Of a DNA stretch of 64,000 bases, positions 1 to 9,401 are shown one piece after another. The notes beneath the pieces are model-generated. The model saw nothing but the letters and a program-made list of their open reading frames with translations, had not been told where the DNA came from and made no database searches. Within the stretch, counting starts at the first letter, position 1. Each line of letters begins with the position of its first letter. This stretch comes from Arthrobacter russicus (GTDB lineage: Bacteria; Actinomycetota; Actinomycetes; Actinomycetales; Micrococcaceae): positions 2,728,001 through 2,792,000 of the forward strand of contig NZ_JAVDQF010000001.1 of NCBI RefSeq assembly GCF_031454135.1, written 5' to 3'. The translations under genes were made by a program, and so were the position numbers.

Positions 1-2703
1 CCAGGAACTGACGTACACGTTGACCTTCAAGAACACCGGTGCTGCCGCCGGAAACGTTGATCGTGTTGATGACTTGGCCAACGTTTTGGACGATGCCACG
101 ATCACCTCGGCTCCGGTGTCTTCGGATTCCGCGCTGACCGTGACGGACGGCGCGGATGCCAAGATCGCGATCAAAGGAACCTTGCAGCCGGGCCAGACGG
201 TCACCGTTACCTACAAGGTGACGGTGAAGCCGGATGGCCAGCGGGGCAATAACGTGTTGGGCAACTTCTTGGTTGATCCGGGCGTCACCCCGCCGACTAC
301 GTGTGAGCCGGGTAATCCGGACTGCACGGTGAACCCGGTACCGCAATTGGAGGATTCCAAGTCGGTGGATCCGGCGTCGAACACGACGGTGGTCGCCGGC
401 CAGGAGCTGACGTACACGTTGACCTTCAAGAACACCGGCGCGGCTGCCGGGGATGTTGACCGGGTCGATGACCTGAGCAACGTGCTCGATGACGCGACGT
501 TGACCACGGCGCCTTCCGCATCTGATTCGGCATTGACGGTTTCCGATGGCAGTGATGGCAAGATCACGGTCAAGGGAACCTTGCAGCCGGGCCAGACCGT
601 GACCGTTACCTACAAGGTGACGGTGAAGCCGGACGGCCAGCGGGGTAACAACGTGCTGGGCAACTTCTTGGTCAACCCAGGCGAGGAGCCGCCGACCACC
701 TGTGAACCGGGCAACCCGGATTGTACCGTGAACCCGGTGCCGCAATTGGAGGACTCCAAGTCGGTTGACCCGGCGTCGAACACGACCGTGGTCGCCGGCC
801 AGGAACTGACGTACACGTTGACCTTCAAGAACACCGGTGCTGCCGCCGGAAACGTTGATCGTGTTGATGACTTGGCCAACGTTTTGGACGATGCCACGAT
901 CACCTCGGCTCCGGTGTCTTCGGATTCCGCGCTGACCGTGACGGACGGCGCGGATGCCAAGATCGCGATCAAAGGAACCTTGCAGCCGGGCCAGACGGTC
1001 ACGGTGACCTACAAGGTGACGGTGAAGCCGGATGGCCAGCGGGGCAATAACGTGTTGGGCAACTTCTTGGTTGATCCGGGCGTCACCCCGCCGACCACGT
1101 GCGAGCCGGGCAATCCGGACTGCACGGTGAACCCGGTACCGCAATTGGAAGATTCCAAGTCGGTGGATCCGGCGTCGAACACGACGGTGGTCGCCGGCCA
1201 GGAGCTGACGTACACGTTGACCTTCAAGAACACCGGCGCGGCTGCCGGGGATGTTGACCGGGTCGATGACCTGAGCAACGTGCTCGATGACGCGACGTTG
1301 ACCACGGCGCCTTCCGCATCTGATTCGGCATTGACGGTTTCCGATGGCAGTGATGGCAAGATCACGGTCAAGGGAACCTTGCAGCCGGGCCAGACCGTGA
1401 CCGTGAGCTACAAGGTGACGGTGAAGCCGGATGGCCAGCGCGGCAATAATGTGTTGGGCAACTTCCTGGTGAATCCGGGTGAGGAGCCGCCGACCACGTG
1501 TGAGCCGGGAAACCCGGACTGTACGGTGAACCCGGTACCGCAACTGGAGGATTCCAAGAGCGTCGACCCGGCCTCCGGCACCACGGTGCGCGCAGGCCAG
1601 GAGCTGAGCTACACCTTGACCTTCGAGAACAAGGGCGCGGCGGCCGGCAATGTTGACCGGGTCGATGACCTGAGCAACGTGCTCGACGATGCCACGATCA
1701 CCTCGGCTCCGGTGTCTTCGGACTCCGCGCTGACCGTGACCAACGGCTCCGACGGCAAGATCTCGGTCAAGGGAACCCTGCAGCCGGGTCAGAAGGTCAC
1801 GGTGACTTACAAGGTGACGGTGAAGCCGGATGGCCAGCGCGGCGACAACGTGCTGGGTAACTTCTTGGTCAACCCAGGCGAGGAGCCGCCGACTACCTGC
1901 GAGCCGGGAAACCCGGACTGCACGGTGAACCCGGTACCGCAGTTGGAAGACTCCAAGTCCGTCGACCCGGCCTCCGGAGCCGCAGTATCGGCCGGCCAGG
2001 AGCTGACGTACACGTTGACCTTCAAGAACACCGGTGCGGCTGCCGGGGATGTTGACCGGGTCGATGACCTGAGCAACGTGCTCGACGACGCGACGATCAG
2101 CTCGGCACCGGTGTCCTCGGACTCCGCGCTGACGGTATCGGACGGCAGCGATGGAAAGATCACGGTCAAGGGTTCCTTGGCTGCCGGCCAAACCGTCACG
2201 GTGAGCTACACCGTGACCGTGAAGCCGAACGGCCAGCGCGGTGACAACGTGTTGGGCAACTTCCTGGTCGATCCGGGCGTCACTCCGCCGACCACCTGCG
2301 AGCCGGGAAACCCGGACTGCACGGTGAACCCGGCCTCGGACCTTTCGGACAAGAAATCGGTCAATCCGGCGTCCGGGACCGCGGTGACCCAGGGGCAGGA
2401 ACTCAGCTACACGCTGACCTTCGAGAACAAGGGTGCTGCCGCCGGAAACGTCGACCGGGTCGATGACCTGAGCAATGTGCTCGACGATGCCACGATCACG
2501 TCGGCTCCGGTGTCCTCGGACCCGGCGTTGACCGCTACCGATGGCAGCAACGGCAAGATCTCGGTCACGGGAACCCTGCAGCCGGGCCAGACAGTGACCG
2601 TGACCTACAAGGTGACGGTGAAGCCGGATGGACAGCGGGGCAATAACGTGTTGGGCAACTTCCTGGTGAACCCTGGTGAAGTCCCGCCGACCACGTGCGA
2701 ACC
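1..2703 (+). repeat. Seven in-frame 399-bp tandem repeats
   Basis: Equivalent positions recur at 1, 400, 799, 1198, 1597, 1996 and 2395, a strict 399-bp (133-codon) period; the last copy runs into the Pro-rich linker near 2703. Copies 1 and 3 encode the same visible protein, and copies 2 and 4 differ by a Thr/Ser change. This indicates a recent 798-bp A-B-A-B duplication on top of older divergent copies 5-7. Such arrays change copy number by recombination and are easily collapsed in short-read assemblies. Confidence 0.95.
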
Positions 2704-2881
2704 GGGCGTCGAGACCTGCACCAGCAACCCGGTGACACCGACCCCAGTCGACCCGCCGGCTCCGAATCTGCCGGAAACCGGCGCGCAGGGTTTGCTGCCG
2801 CTGTTGATCGGTGCCGGTGGCGCCTTCCTGATCGGCGTCATGCTGTTGCTCGGTGCCGCAGTGCGCCGTCGGAATAGCTAA
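2..2881 (+). CDS. LPXTG-anchored repetitive surface protein, 5' end outside window
   Basis: The frame is open from base 2, so the start and export signal lie upstream of the window. What is visible is about 960 residues: seven 133-residue beta-sandwich-like repeats, each carrying SVDPAS...GQEL.YTLTF, VDRVDDL.NVLDDAT, GQ.VTV.Y.VTVKP.GQRG and a CX6C pair (CEPGNPDC). The repeats resemble the DUF11/DUF7927 family of actinobacterial cell-wall proteins. The C-terminus is a textbook sortase signal: a Pro-rich linker, NLPETG, a hydrophobic helix and RRRNS. Inference: a cell-wall-anchored stalk or adhesin, with repeat number setting its reach from the wall. The ligand-binding end would be N-terminal and is not in view. 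A strong terminator follows directly. Confidence 0.9.
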   Translation, partial: QELTYTLTFKNTGAAAGNVDRVDDLANVLDDATITSAPVSSDSALTVTDGADAKIAIKGTLQPGQTVTVTYKVTVKPDGQRGNNVLGNFLVDPGVTPPTTCEPGNPDCTVNPVPQLEDSKSVDPASNTTVVAGQELTYTLTFKNTGAAAGDVDRVDDLSNVLDDATLTTAPSASDSALTVSDGSDGKITVKGTLQPGQTVTVTYKVTVKPDGQRGNNVLGNFLVNPGEEPPTTCEPGNPDCTVNPVPQLEDSKSVDPASNTTVVAGQELTYTLTFKNTGAAAGNVDRVDDLANVLDDATITSAPVSSDSALTVTDGADAKIAIKGTLQPGQTVTVTYKVTVKPDGQRGNNVLGNFLVDPGVTPPTTCEPGNPDCTVNPVPQLEDSKSVDPASNTTVVAGQELTYTLTFKNTGAAAGDVDRVDDLSNVLDDATLTTAPSASDSALTVSDGSDGKITVKGTLQPGQTVTVSYKVTVKPDGQRGNNVLGNFLVNPGEEPPTTCEPGNPDCTVNPVPQLEDSKSVDPASGTTVRAGQELSYTLTFENKGAAAGNVDRVDDLSNVLDDATITSAPVSSDSALTVTNGSDGKISVKGTLQPGQKVTVTYKVTVKPDGQRGDNVLGNFLVNPGEEPPTTCEPGNPDCTVNPVPQLEDSKSVDPASGAAVSAGQELTYTLTFKNTGAAAGDVDRVDDLSNVLDDATISSAPVSSDSALTVSDGSDGKITVKGSLAAGQTVTVSYTVTVKPNGQRGDNVLGNFLVDPGVTPPTTCEPGNPDCTVNPASDLSDKKSVNPASGTAVTQGQELSYTLTFENKGAAAGNVDRVDDLSNVLDDATITSAPVSSDPALTATDGSNGKISVTGTLQPGQTVTVTYKVTVKPDGQRGNNVLGNFLVNPGEVPPTTCEPGVETCTSNPVTPTPVDPPAPNLPETGAQGLLPLLIGAGGAFLIGVMLLLGAAVRRRNS

Positions 2882-2892
2882 GCGATAGGCTG

Positions 2893-2930
2893 AAGGAAAG
2901 GGCGGGCAGCATGCTGCCCGCCCTTTCCTT
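2893..2930 (+). terminator. Strong hairpin terminator after surface protein gene
   Basis: A perfect self-complementary stem centred on GCATGC, with arms AAGGAAAGGGCGGGCAGCA and its complement, starts 12 bases after the stop codon. The right arm ends in CCCTTTCCTT, giving a short U-containing tail. Confidence 0.85.
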
Positions 2931-2950
2931 GTCCGAAATCACCCGGAGAT

Positions 2951-2969
2951 TGTCTCAGAATATGAGACA
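2951..2969. promoter_or_regulatory. Palindrome TGTCTCA-N5-TGAGACA upstream of permease
   Basis: Perfect 7-bp arms with a 5-base spacer lie about 100 bp upstream of the permease start at 3068. The size fits a dimeric repressor site. No regulator gene sits next to it, so the binding protein is unknown. Confidence 0.5.
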
Positions 2970-3007
2970 GATCTGCTGATCGGGCGATCGAGTAACCGCT
3001 TTGGTTA

Positions 3008-3024
3008 GGGTAATTTGGTTACCC
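3008..3024. promoter_or_regulatory. Palindrome GGGTAA-N5-TTACCC upstream of permease
   Basis: Perfect 6-bp arms separated by five bases, 44 bp before the permease start. It may be a second operator controlling the permease-esterase pair. Core promoter elements could not be assigned with confidence. Confidence 0.45.
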
Positions 3025-3067
3025 TGGCCGGGCAACGACGCACGGTATGAAGGCGAAGGCAAAATCA

Positions 3068-4567
3068 ATGAATCTAATGCGCACGAAATCCATCGAGCAA
3101 TCGATGGCGGATGCTTCCGAGCCCGGACGGACCTTGAAGCGCTCACTGAGCACCTGGGATCTGATGATCATGGGCGTCGCGGTAGCAGTCGGCGCTGGGA
3201 TCTTCTCGGTAGGCGCCAAGGCCGCTGCGCACAACGCCGGGCCGGCCGTCACGGTCTCCTTCATCCTGGCCGCGATCACCTGCGCGGCCGCGATCATGTG
3301 CTACGCCGAATTCGCTACGGCGATTCCGGTCACTGGTAGCGCCTATGTGTTCACCTACGCGACGATGGGTGAATTGCTGGCATGGATCATCGGCTGGAAC
3401 TTGATTCTGGAACTGCTCATGGCGGCATCGGTAATTGCCAAGTACTGGGGCGTCTACCTCTCTGATTTCCTCTATGCGATCAATCTGCCGTTGCCTGCAG
3501 AAGTCTCGGTTTTCGGGCTGACCCTGTATTGGGGTCCGCTGATCGTAGTGGCGGCGTTCACCGTGGTGCTGGTCCTGGGCACCAAGCTCTCCGCCCGGGT
3601 CAACAATGTGGTCACCGTGATCAAGATCGCGATCGTGCTGTTCGTGATCGTGGTCGGCTTCTTCTTCGTGAAGGCGCAGAACTACACGCCGTTCGTGCCG
3701 CCGAGCCAGCCCGCTCCGGCTGCCGCCACCTGGGCCGAGCAGCCTTTCCTTTCCTTCCTCTCCGGCTCGATGCCGGCGATGTACGGCTTCGGCGGCATCA
3801 TCACCGGAGCCGCCCTGGTGTTCTTCGCCTTCATCGGCTTCGACGTCGTGGCGACCAGTGCCGAAGAGGTCAAGAACCCGAAAAAGACCTTGCCGCGCGG
3901 CATCTTCGCCGGCCTTGCCGTGGTGACCGTGCTGTACGTGTTGGTGACTTTGACCGTGACCGGGATGGTTTCCTACACCGACCTGGCGCAGGCGAAAGAC
4001 CCGTCGCTGGCGACCGCGTTCCAGCTGGTCGGCGCCGATTGGGCGGTGGTGGTCATAGCCCTGGGCTCGCTCATCGGATTGACCACGGTGATCATGGTGC
4101 TGCTGATGGGCTTGGCTCGGGTATCCATGGCGATGAGCCGGGACGGGCTGCTGCCGAGGACGCTGTCGCGCACCTCGGAGAAGCGCTCGACGCCGGCCCG
4201 GACCCAAATCATCTGCGGCGCGGTGGTGGCCCTGCTGGCCGGGTTCACGCCGATCGAGTTGCTGAGCGAAATGATCAACATCGGCACGTTGTCCGCCTTC
4301 GTCATGGTCAGCATCGGAATTCTGGTGCTGCGTCGCAAGCAGCCTGATCTCAAGCCGGCCTTCCGGGTGCCGTTCGGCCCGGTCATCCCGATCGTTTCCG
4401 CCCTGCTGTGCATTTACTTGATGTTCAATCTGGCGACCTTGACCTGGATCTTCTTTGCGATCTGGCTGGTCGCGGGCTTGATCATCTACTTCTGCTACGG
4501 GCAGTGGAATTCCCGCTTGGGCCGGGAGCAGAAGGCGGATCGTGAAAAAGTAGCCGATCGCACATAG
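3068..4567 (+). CDS. APC-superfamily amino acid permease
   Basis: A roughly 500-residue integral membrane protein with about twelve hydrophobic segments. The N-terminal signature STWDLMIMGVAVAVGAGIF is the unwound first helix of APC amino acid transporters, and GFDVVATSAEEVKNPKKTLP near the middle is the conserved helix-6/loop motif. It most resembles the YfnA/CAT branch of cationic or broad amino acid permeases; the substrate cannot be read from sequence. An ATG at 3047 is also in frame, but 3068 has GAAGG eight bases upstream and the start MNLMRTKSIEQS matches my recollection of relatives. The esterase gene begins nine bases after its stop, suggesting cotranscription. Confidence 0.85.
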   Translation: MNLMRTKSIEQSMADASEPGRTLKRSLSTWDLMIMGVAVAVGAGIFSVGAKAAAHNAGPAVTVSFILAAITCAAAIMCYAEFATAIPVTGSAYVFTYATMGELLAWIIGWNLILELLMAASVIAKYWGVYLSDFLYAINLPLPAEVSVFGLTLYWGPLIVVAAFTVVLVLGTKLSARVNNVVTVIKIAIVLFVIVVGFFFVKAQNYTPFVPPSQPAPAAATWAEQPFLSFLSGSMPAMYGFGGIITGAALVFFAFIGFDVVATSAEEVKNPKKTLPRGIFAGLAVVTVLYVLVTLTVTGMVSYTDLAQAKDPSLATAFQLVGADWAVVVIALGSLIGLTTVIMVLLMGLARVSMAMSRDGLLPRTLSRTSEKRSTPARTQIICGAVVALLAGFTPIELLSEMINIGTLSAFVMVSIGILVLRRKQPDLKPAFRVPFGPVIPIVSALLCIYLMFNLATLTWIFFAIWLVAGLIIYFCYGQWNSRLGREQKADREKVADRT

Positions 4568-4576
4568 GCTTCGGAT

Positions 4577-5749
4577 ATGACTCAGGGATTTGTCGCGGAT
4601 AGCTACCAACCAGTTGCTGATGCCTTCGATTCGCTCTTCACCGACGGCCTCGAGGACGGCGGATCGCTGGCCCTCTACCGGCACGGCCAAGCGGTCCTGG
4701 ACCTCTGGGGCGGGGTCGATCCGGATGACGGGACGCCGTGGGAGAAGCACAGCGTCGGGTTGGGATTTTCCACCACCAAAGGTGCCGCGACCATTTGCCT
4801 GCTCCGTTTGGCTGAGCGTGGCTTGATCGATCTGCAGGCCCCGGTGGCCCGCTACTGGCCGGATTTCGCCGCCGAAGGCAAAGCCGACATCACCGTGTAC
4901 ATGGTGCTGCGGCACCTTTCCGCACTGCCCTATTTGCCCGGGCCGTTGGAACAGTTCTACGAACCGGGACGCGCCGAGTCCTCGCTTGCCGCGCGGCCCA
5001 CTTACTACCCGGCCGATTCCACGTTCATCTACCACGCAATCACCTTCGGCACCCTGGTCGGCGAGATCGTGCGCCGGGTCAGTGGAAAACCCATCGGCGA
5101 GTTTTTCGCCGATGAAGTGGCGGGGCCGCTCGGTTTGGAATTCTGGATCGGATTGCCGGAAGCCGAGGAGGGCCGGTTCCGCCGCAGCACTTACCGGAGC
5201 TTTGACGCGCCGCCGTCGATACCCGACGAAGCGCTCAAGCAACTCCCGGCCGATGTCGCGGCTTCGGTCCGCACCTTCCAACAACTCGCCGAATCGTCGA
5301 TGCCGCCGAGCATCGATTCGGAGTTCAACAGCAGAGGCTTCCGGGCTGCGGCTCTGGCCGGTGCAAGCGGCGCGAACAACGGTCGTGCCCTGGCCCGGAT
5401 GTACGCCGCACTGATCGGCGAAGTGGACGGCATCCGGCTGCTTTCCGCCGAAACCGTGGCTGCTGCCGGAGTGCTCACCACGGGCGGGGTGCATCGGCCG
5501 CCGCTGCCGGACGGGACTCCGCAGCCGGACCCGCGCTGGGGGATCGGGTTCCATCTCGACGACCAGTTCCAGCCGATGCTCGGCGAAGGCTCGTTCGGCC
5601 ATACCGGGATGGGCGGGCGGCTGGGCTTCGCGCATCCGGCCAGCGGGATCGGCTTCGGCTATGTGAGCCAGCGGATGGAGCTCTCCATGGTGCCGCAAAT
5701 CGACGAACGGATGCGCCGGCTGATCGCAGCCCTGCACGAGTCGCTTTGA
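4577..5749 (+). CDS. Serine hydrolase of the beta-lactamase/EstB family
   Basis: A 390-residue cytoplasmic protein (no signal peptide). The nucleophile motif S-T-T-K is at residues 65-68 in GFSTTKGAA, the second-motif tyrosine is in FIYHAITFG (Tyr152), and GHTGMGG near residue 340 is the third motif. YHA in place of YxN, and the absence of a signal, point to class-C-beta-lactamase-like esterases (EstB type) rather than a secreted antibiotic-degrading enzyme. The substrate is unknown, perhaps a small ester or amide imported by the neighbouring permease (inference from the nine-base spacing). Confidence 0.8.
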   Translation: MTQGFVADSYQPVADAFDSLFTDGLEDGGSLALYRHGQAVLDLWGGVDPDDGTPWEKHSVGLGFSTTKGAATICLLRLAERGLIDLQAPVARYWPDFAAEGKADITVYMVLRHLSALPYLPGPLEQFYEPGRAESSLAARPTYYPADSTFIYHAITFGTLVGEIVRRVSGKPIGEFFADEVAGPLGLEFWIGLPEAEEGRFRRSTYRSFDAPPSIPDEALKQLPADVAASVRTFQQLAESSMPPSIDSEFNSRGFRAAALAGASGANNGRALARMYAALIGEVDGIRLLSAETVAAAGVLTTGGVHRPPLPDGTPQPDPRWGIGFHLDDQFQPMLGEGSFGHTGMGGRLGFAHPASGIGFGYVSQRMELSMVPQIDERMRRLIAALHESL

Positions 5750-5776
5750 CGATCCGGGATAGTCCTTTGCACTTTG

Positions 5777-5805
5777 GTTAGCCGTTTGTCGTGCAAACGC
5801 CTAAC
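5777..5805. other. Imperfect inverted repeat downstream of esterase
   Basis: Arms GTTAGCCGTTTG and CAAACGCCTAAC pair with one mismatch around a five-base loop. It sits 27 bases after the esterase stop and may be a weak terminator. Confidence 0.4.
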
Positions 5806-5841
5806 TACAAGACAATCGACTAACTGAAACCGGAAGGACGC

Positions 5842-5896
5842 AAAGCGGCGGCGTCTGCGGTTCGTGAATTCTCACTACCGCAGACGCCGCCGCTTT
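5842..5896. terminator. Bidirectional terminator between esterase and katA
   Basis: A perfect 19-bp stem (left arm AAAGCGGCGGCGTCTGCGG, 17-base loop) lies between the convergent esterase and catalase genes. AAA and TTT flank the stem, so it can serve both strands. Confidence 0.85.
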
Positions 5897-5910
5897 CAGG
5901 TCAAACGAGC

Positions 5911-7422
5911 TTACTGGGCGCCGTCGTGCTCGCCGGTCAGGCCGCCCTGCTGGACCGCGCCGTCGGCTGAGCCTTTGTCACCCGCACCCAAGTTGGCGCG
6001 CAGCTTGGCACCGAGGTCGGAATCCACATTGGTCCAGTACTGGATTGCTCGTTCCTTGATGTCGGCATCCTGCACGCCGCCCACCGCACCGGTGATGGTC
6101 TCCAGGAAACGGGCCTTGGCGCCGTCGTCGAAGACCTCGCGGTACAGCGTGCCGGCCTGGCCGAAGTCGCTGTCTTCGGAGTGCAGGCGGGCCGCCGCGA
6201 TGGTCAGCTCGCCGTCGTTCTCCCAGCCGCCGGCCTGGAACTTCGACTCGTCAGCAGCCGGGCCGCCCTTGGAGTTCGGTGCGTAGTTCGGAGTGGCCGC
6301 CGAGTTGAAGGTGTAGCGGGCTGCACCGTTCTGCGAGTAGTTGTGCACCTCGTTCTTCGGGGCGTTCACCGGGATCTGCGCGTGGTTGGTGCCCACCCGG
6401 TAACGGTGTGCGTCCGCGTAGGAGAAGATCCGGGCCTGCAGCATCTTGTCCGGCGAGGCAGCGATGCCCGGCACGAAGTTCGACGGCGCGAAGGTCGCCT
6501 GCTCGATCTGCGCGAAGTAGTTCTCCGGGTTCTTGTTCAGCGTCATGGTGCCGACGTGGATCAGCGGGTAATCAGCCTTGGGCCAGACCTTGGTCAGGTC
6601 GAAGGGGTTGAACCGGTAATCCTTGGCGTCTTCGTACGGCATGACCTGGACGTGCAGTTCCCAGGAGGGGAAGTCGCCCTTGTCGATGGCCTCGTAGAGG
6701 TCACGGATGTGGTGATCGCCGTCCGAGCCGGCCAATTCGGCAGCCTGCTCGTTGGACATGCCTTCAACGCCCTGGTTGCTGTGGAAGTGGTACTTGACCC
6801 AGAAGCGCTCGCCCGCGGCATTGATCCATTGGTAAGTGTGCGAGCCATAGCCCTGCATCTTGCGCCAGGACAGCGGCAGGCCGCGGTCGCCCATCAACCA
6901 GGTCACCTGGTGTGCGGATTCGGGAGAGAGGGTCCAGAAGTCCCACTGCATATCCGCATCGCGCAGGTTGGAACCCGGCAGACGCTTCTGCGAGTGGATG
7001 AAGTCGGGGAACTTGATGCCGTCGCGGATGAAGAACACCGGGGTGTTGTTGCCGACCAGGTCGTAATTGCCTTCACTGGTGTAGAACTTGATCGCGAAGC
7101 CGCGCGGATCGCGCCAGGTGTCCGGGGAGCCCTGCTCGCCGGCCACGGAGGAGAAGCGGATCAGCATCTCGGTTTCCGCGCCGGGCTGGAACAGTGCGGC
7201 CTTGGTGTACTTGGAGACATCTTCTTTGGTGACGAAGGTGCCGAATGCGCCGCCGCCTTTGGCGTGCACTACGCGCTCCGGGACCCGCTCGCGGTTGAAC
7301 TGGGCCAGCTTCTCGACCAAGTAGTGGTCGGTCAGCGCAATGGCGCCATCCTGGCCGACGCTTGCGGAATGCGCGTCGGACGTGACGGGGGCGCCGGACT
7401 GGGTCGTAGAATTGACGGTCAT
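5911..7422 (-). CDS. katA: Monofunctional heme catalase
   Basis: This 503-residue cytoplasmic enzyme converts hydrogen peroxide to water and oxygen. The distal heme histidine is His53 in [12 protein letters not shown], the distal Asn is Asn126 in [12 protein letters not shown], and the proximal heme ligand is Tyr335 in [12 protein letters not shown]. Length and lack of an extra C-terminal domain fit the small-subunit (clade 3) catalases. Its ATG overlaps the TGA of the upstream fur-family gene as ATGA, so the two are translationally coupled and almost certainly one peroxide-responsive operon. Confidence 0.95.
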   Translation of the reverse strand: MTVNSTTQSGAPVTSDAHSASVGQDGAIALTDHYLVEKLAQFNRERVPERVVHAKGGGAFGTFVTKEDVSKYTKAALFQPGAETEMLIRFSSVAGEQGSPDTWRDPRGFAIKFYTSEGNYDLVGNNTPVFFIRDGIKFPDFIHSQKRLPGSNLRDADMQWDFWTLSPESAHQVTWLMGDRGLPLSWRKMQGYGSHTYQWINAAGERFWVKYHFHSNQGVEGMSNEQAAELAGSDGDHHIRDLYEAIDKGDFPSWELHVQVMPYEDAKDYRFNPFDLTKVWPKADYPLIHVGTMTLNKNPENYFAQIEQATFAPSNFVPGIAASPDKMLQARIFSYADAHRYRVGTNHAQIPVNAPKNEVHNYSQNGAARYTFNSAATPNYAPNSKGGPAADESKFQAGGWENDGELTIAAARLHSEDSDFGQAGTLYREVFDDGAKARFLETITGAVGGVQDADIKERAIQYWTNVDSDLGAKLRANLGAGDKGSADGAVQQGGLTGEHDGAQ

Positions 7423-7937
7423 GACTCTCCTTCAGTTGTGTTTCGTGCGGTGGAATGGAAACTTTGGGTCGCCGCATCCGATGCGGCGCAATCAGCGCAG
7501 ATGCCATGAAAGGTGACTTCTGCCCGGTAAATGGCCATGGTCGAATCCGCCGGTTGCAGGCAAGGCGCGTGGCCTACCGCGCAATCCACGTCTTCGATCC
7601 GGCCGCAGACCGTGCACACCGCGTGGTGGTGGTTGTCGCCCACTCGGGTTTCGTAGCGGGCCGGGCCGGACGTCGGCTCGATCTTGCGTAGCAATCCCAG
7701 GCCGGTGAGGTCCGCCAAAACGGTGTAGACGCTTTGCAGGGTCAGTTCCGGCAATCCGCCGCGGGCTTCGCGCCAGATGTGCTCGGCATCTTGGTGCGGG
7801 GCGATGTGCGAGGCGGCAAGGACGGCCAGCCGCTGCTTGGTGACCCGGCGCCCGTGTGCGCGCAGGCTGGTTTCCCAGTCCTGCTGAGTCTGCTCCGGAG
7901 CCGGTAGGCCGGTAGCAGTGTCGCGCGTCACGGTCAT
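7419..7937 (-). CDS. furA: Fur-family peroxide/metal-responsive repressor
   Basis: A 172-residue Fur-superfamily regulator. An N-terminal winged helix ([13 protein letters not shown]...[10 protein letters not shown]) is followed by the dimerisation domain with the regulatory metal region NHHHAVC (His103-105), and two CxxC pairs (Cys108/111, Cys147/150) that form the structural zinc site. Position directly before katA with a 4-base overlap identifies it as a catalase regulator of the FurA/CatR/PerR kind. No SD is visible before the ATG at 7937. A longer upstream frame exists, but it runs antisense through the MFS gene and is not credible. Confidence 0.9.
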   Translation of the reverse strand: MTVTRDTATGLPAPEQTQQDWETSLRAHGRRVTKQRLAVLAASHIAPHQDAEHIWREARGGLPELTLQSVYTVLADLTGLGLLRKIEPTSGPARYETRVGDNHHHAVCTVCGRIEDVDCAVGHAPCLQPADSTMAIYRAEVTFHGICADCAASDAATQSFHSTARNTTEGES

Positions 7938-7952
7938 GGAACAAGTCAAACA

Positions 7953-7975
7953 TTTATTCTGAGTAATTCGTAATA
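7953..7975 (-). promoter_or_regulatory. AT-rich palindromic element before furA-katA
   Basis: An AT-rich 23-bp segment with TTATT and AATAA ends lies 16-38 bp upstream of the furA start in otherwise GC-rich DNA. Fur/PerR proteins bind AT-rich palindromes, so this is the likely autoregulatory box. Assignment is by position and composition only. Confidence 0.5.
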
Positions 7976-8060
7976 AGGTGAACCTAAGTTTGTGCCGCGC
8001 CTGGAGTCCGGCTTTGCCGAAGCTGTGCGCGGGCGGTCTGGAACGCATTAGTCTGATCCG

Positions 8061-9332
8061 GTGCGAAAACTTTTGGTGGACCTCTCGCCCCTGCGGGAAA
8101 GTCCGGCCTACCGCAGACTCTGGATCGGCATGGCGCTCTCCGCGATCGGTGCGCCGCTGACCCTGGTGGCGATGTCGTTGCAGGTCTATGCCTTGACCCA
8201 ATCGACCTTCGCGGTGGGCATGATCGGCGTGTTCTCGCTGATCCCATTGGTCGCGGCCGGCCTGTACGGTGGCTCGATCGTGGATGCGCACGATCGCCGT
8301 AAAATCGCGATCCTCGCCTCGATCGTGCTGTGGGCGGTGACTCTCGGCGTGGCGTTCCAGGCCTGGTTGAACCTGGAGCAAGTCTGGTTGCTCTATCTGT
8401 TCGCTGCGATCCAGAGCGCGGCAATGGGCATCAACCAGGCGGCGCGTAGCGCGATCATTCCGCGCTTGGTGCGGCCCGAATTGCTGCCGGCTTCCAATGC
8501 CTTGAGCATGATCGTGTTCGGTGCCGGGATGAGCGTCGGGCCGCTGCTCGCCGGGTTCCTGGTGGCCACCGTGGGCTATGGCTGGACCTATTCGATCGAT
8601 GCGCTCACCTTCACCGCAGTGCTCTGGGCGGTATTCCGGCTGCCCCCGGTGCCGCCGGAAGGCGAAGTGCACAAAGCCGGCCTGCGTTCGGTGCTCGAAG
8701 GGCTGCGGTTCGTTGCGGTGCGACCGAATATCCGGATGACCTTCCTGGTCGATTTGTGCGCCATGGTTTTCGCGATGCCCCGGGCATTGTTCCCGGCGAT
8801 CGGCGCGGTATGGCTCGGCGGAGGCGAGGCGACGTCCGGTTTGCTGTTGGCCGCGATCGCGATCGGCTCGTTGCTGGCCGCGCTGTTCTCCGGTCCGCTC
8901 GGCAAGGTTCGCCGGCAGGGCTTGGCGGTAGGCGTCTGCATCACGCTCTGGGGCGGCTCGATCGCCGGGGTCGGCATGGCGCTGCTGGCCGCCGGAAAGC
9001 ACGACGGCGCTGGAGTTTCGGCCTGGCTCGCCGTGGTGTTCGCACTCTTGGTGCTGTCCGGGATCGCCGATTCGATCAGCGGGGTGTTCCGCTCCACGAT
9101 CTTGCAATCGGCCACTCCGGACCATTTGCGCGGACGGCTGCAGGGGATCTTCATCGTGGTGGTGGCCGGCGGACCCCGACTGGGCGACTTGTTCGCCGGC
9201 AGCGCTGGGCAGCTGCTGGGCGAGGCGATGGCTGCGGTGGCCGGCGGCCTGCTCTGCATCGGCGCGCTCTGGGTGCTGCTGAAAATGCAGCCGAAATTCC
9301 TGCGCTACGACGCCCGGATTCCGGAGCCGTAG
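8061..9332 (+). CDS. MFS exporter, EntS/DHA3-like
   Basis: A 423-residue transporter with about twelve membrane segments. The MFS loop motif appears as GGSIVDAHDRRKIAI after the second helix, and NQAARSAIIPRLV lies in the central region typical of the EntS/DHA3 branch that exports siderophores or drugs. The substrate is unknown. The start is GTG at 8061 with no recognisable SD. A TAGTCT hexamer ends six bases before it, so the mRNA may be leaderless. It is divergent from furA across about 120 bp and could share its peroxide/iron control, though nothing proves this. Confidence 0.8.
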   Translation: MRKLLVDLSPLRESPAYRRLWIGMALSAIGAPLTLVAMSLQVYALTQSTFAVGMIGVFSLIPLVAAGLYGGSIVDAHDRRKIAILASIVLWAVTLGVAFQAWLNLEQVWLLYLFAAIQSAAMGINQAARSAIIPRLVRPELLPASNALSMIVFGAGMSVGPLLAGFLVATVGYGWTYSIDALTFTAVLWAVFRLPPVPPEGEVHKAGLRSVLEGLRFVAVRPNIRMTFLVDLCAMVFAMPRALFPAIGAVWLGGGEATSGLLLAAIAIGSLLAALFSGPLGKVRRQGLAVGVCITLWGGSIAGVGMALLAAGKHDGAGVSAWLAVVFALLVLSGIADSISGVFRSTILQSATPDHLRGRLQGIFIVVVAGGPRLGDLFAGSAGQLLGEAMAAVAGGLLCIGALWVLLKMQPKFLRYDARIPEP

Positions 9333-9401
9333 TCCCACCGGGTGAGCCGAAACAGCTCCTCAGGGGGATGACAGCCTGATCTGCGATGACAGAATGGAAC
9401 C

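Noticed and set aside
1-2703. CRISPR-like periodicity
   Set aside because: The period is 399 bp, in frame throughout, and encodes a repetitive surface protein; there are no short repeats with unique spacers.
3143-5737. Open frame of more than 860 codons on the minus strand across the permease and esterase genes
   Set aside because: It is antisense to two well-supported genes, has no family resemblance and is His/Arg/Gln-rich, as expected from the complement of GC3-biased codons.
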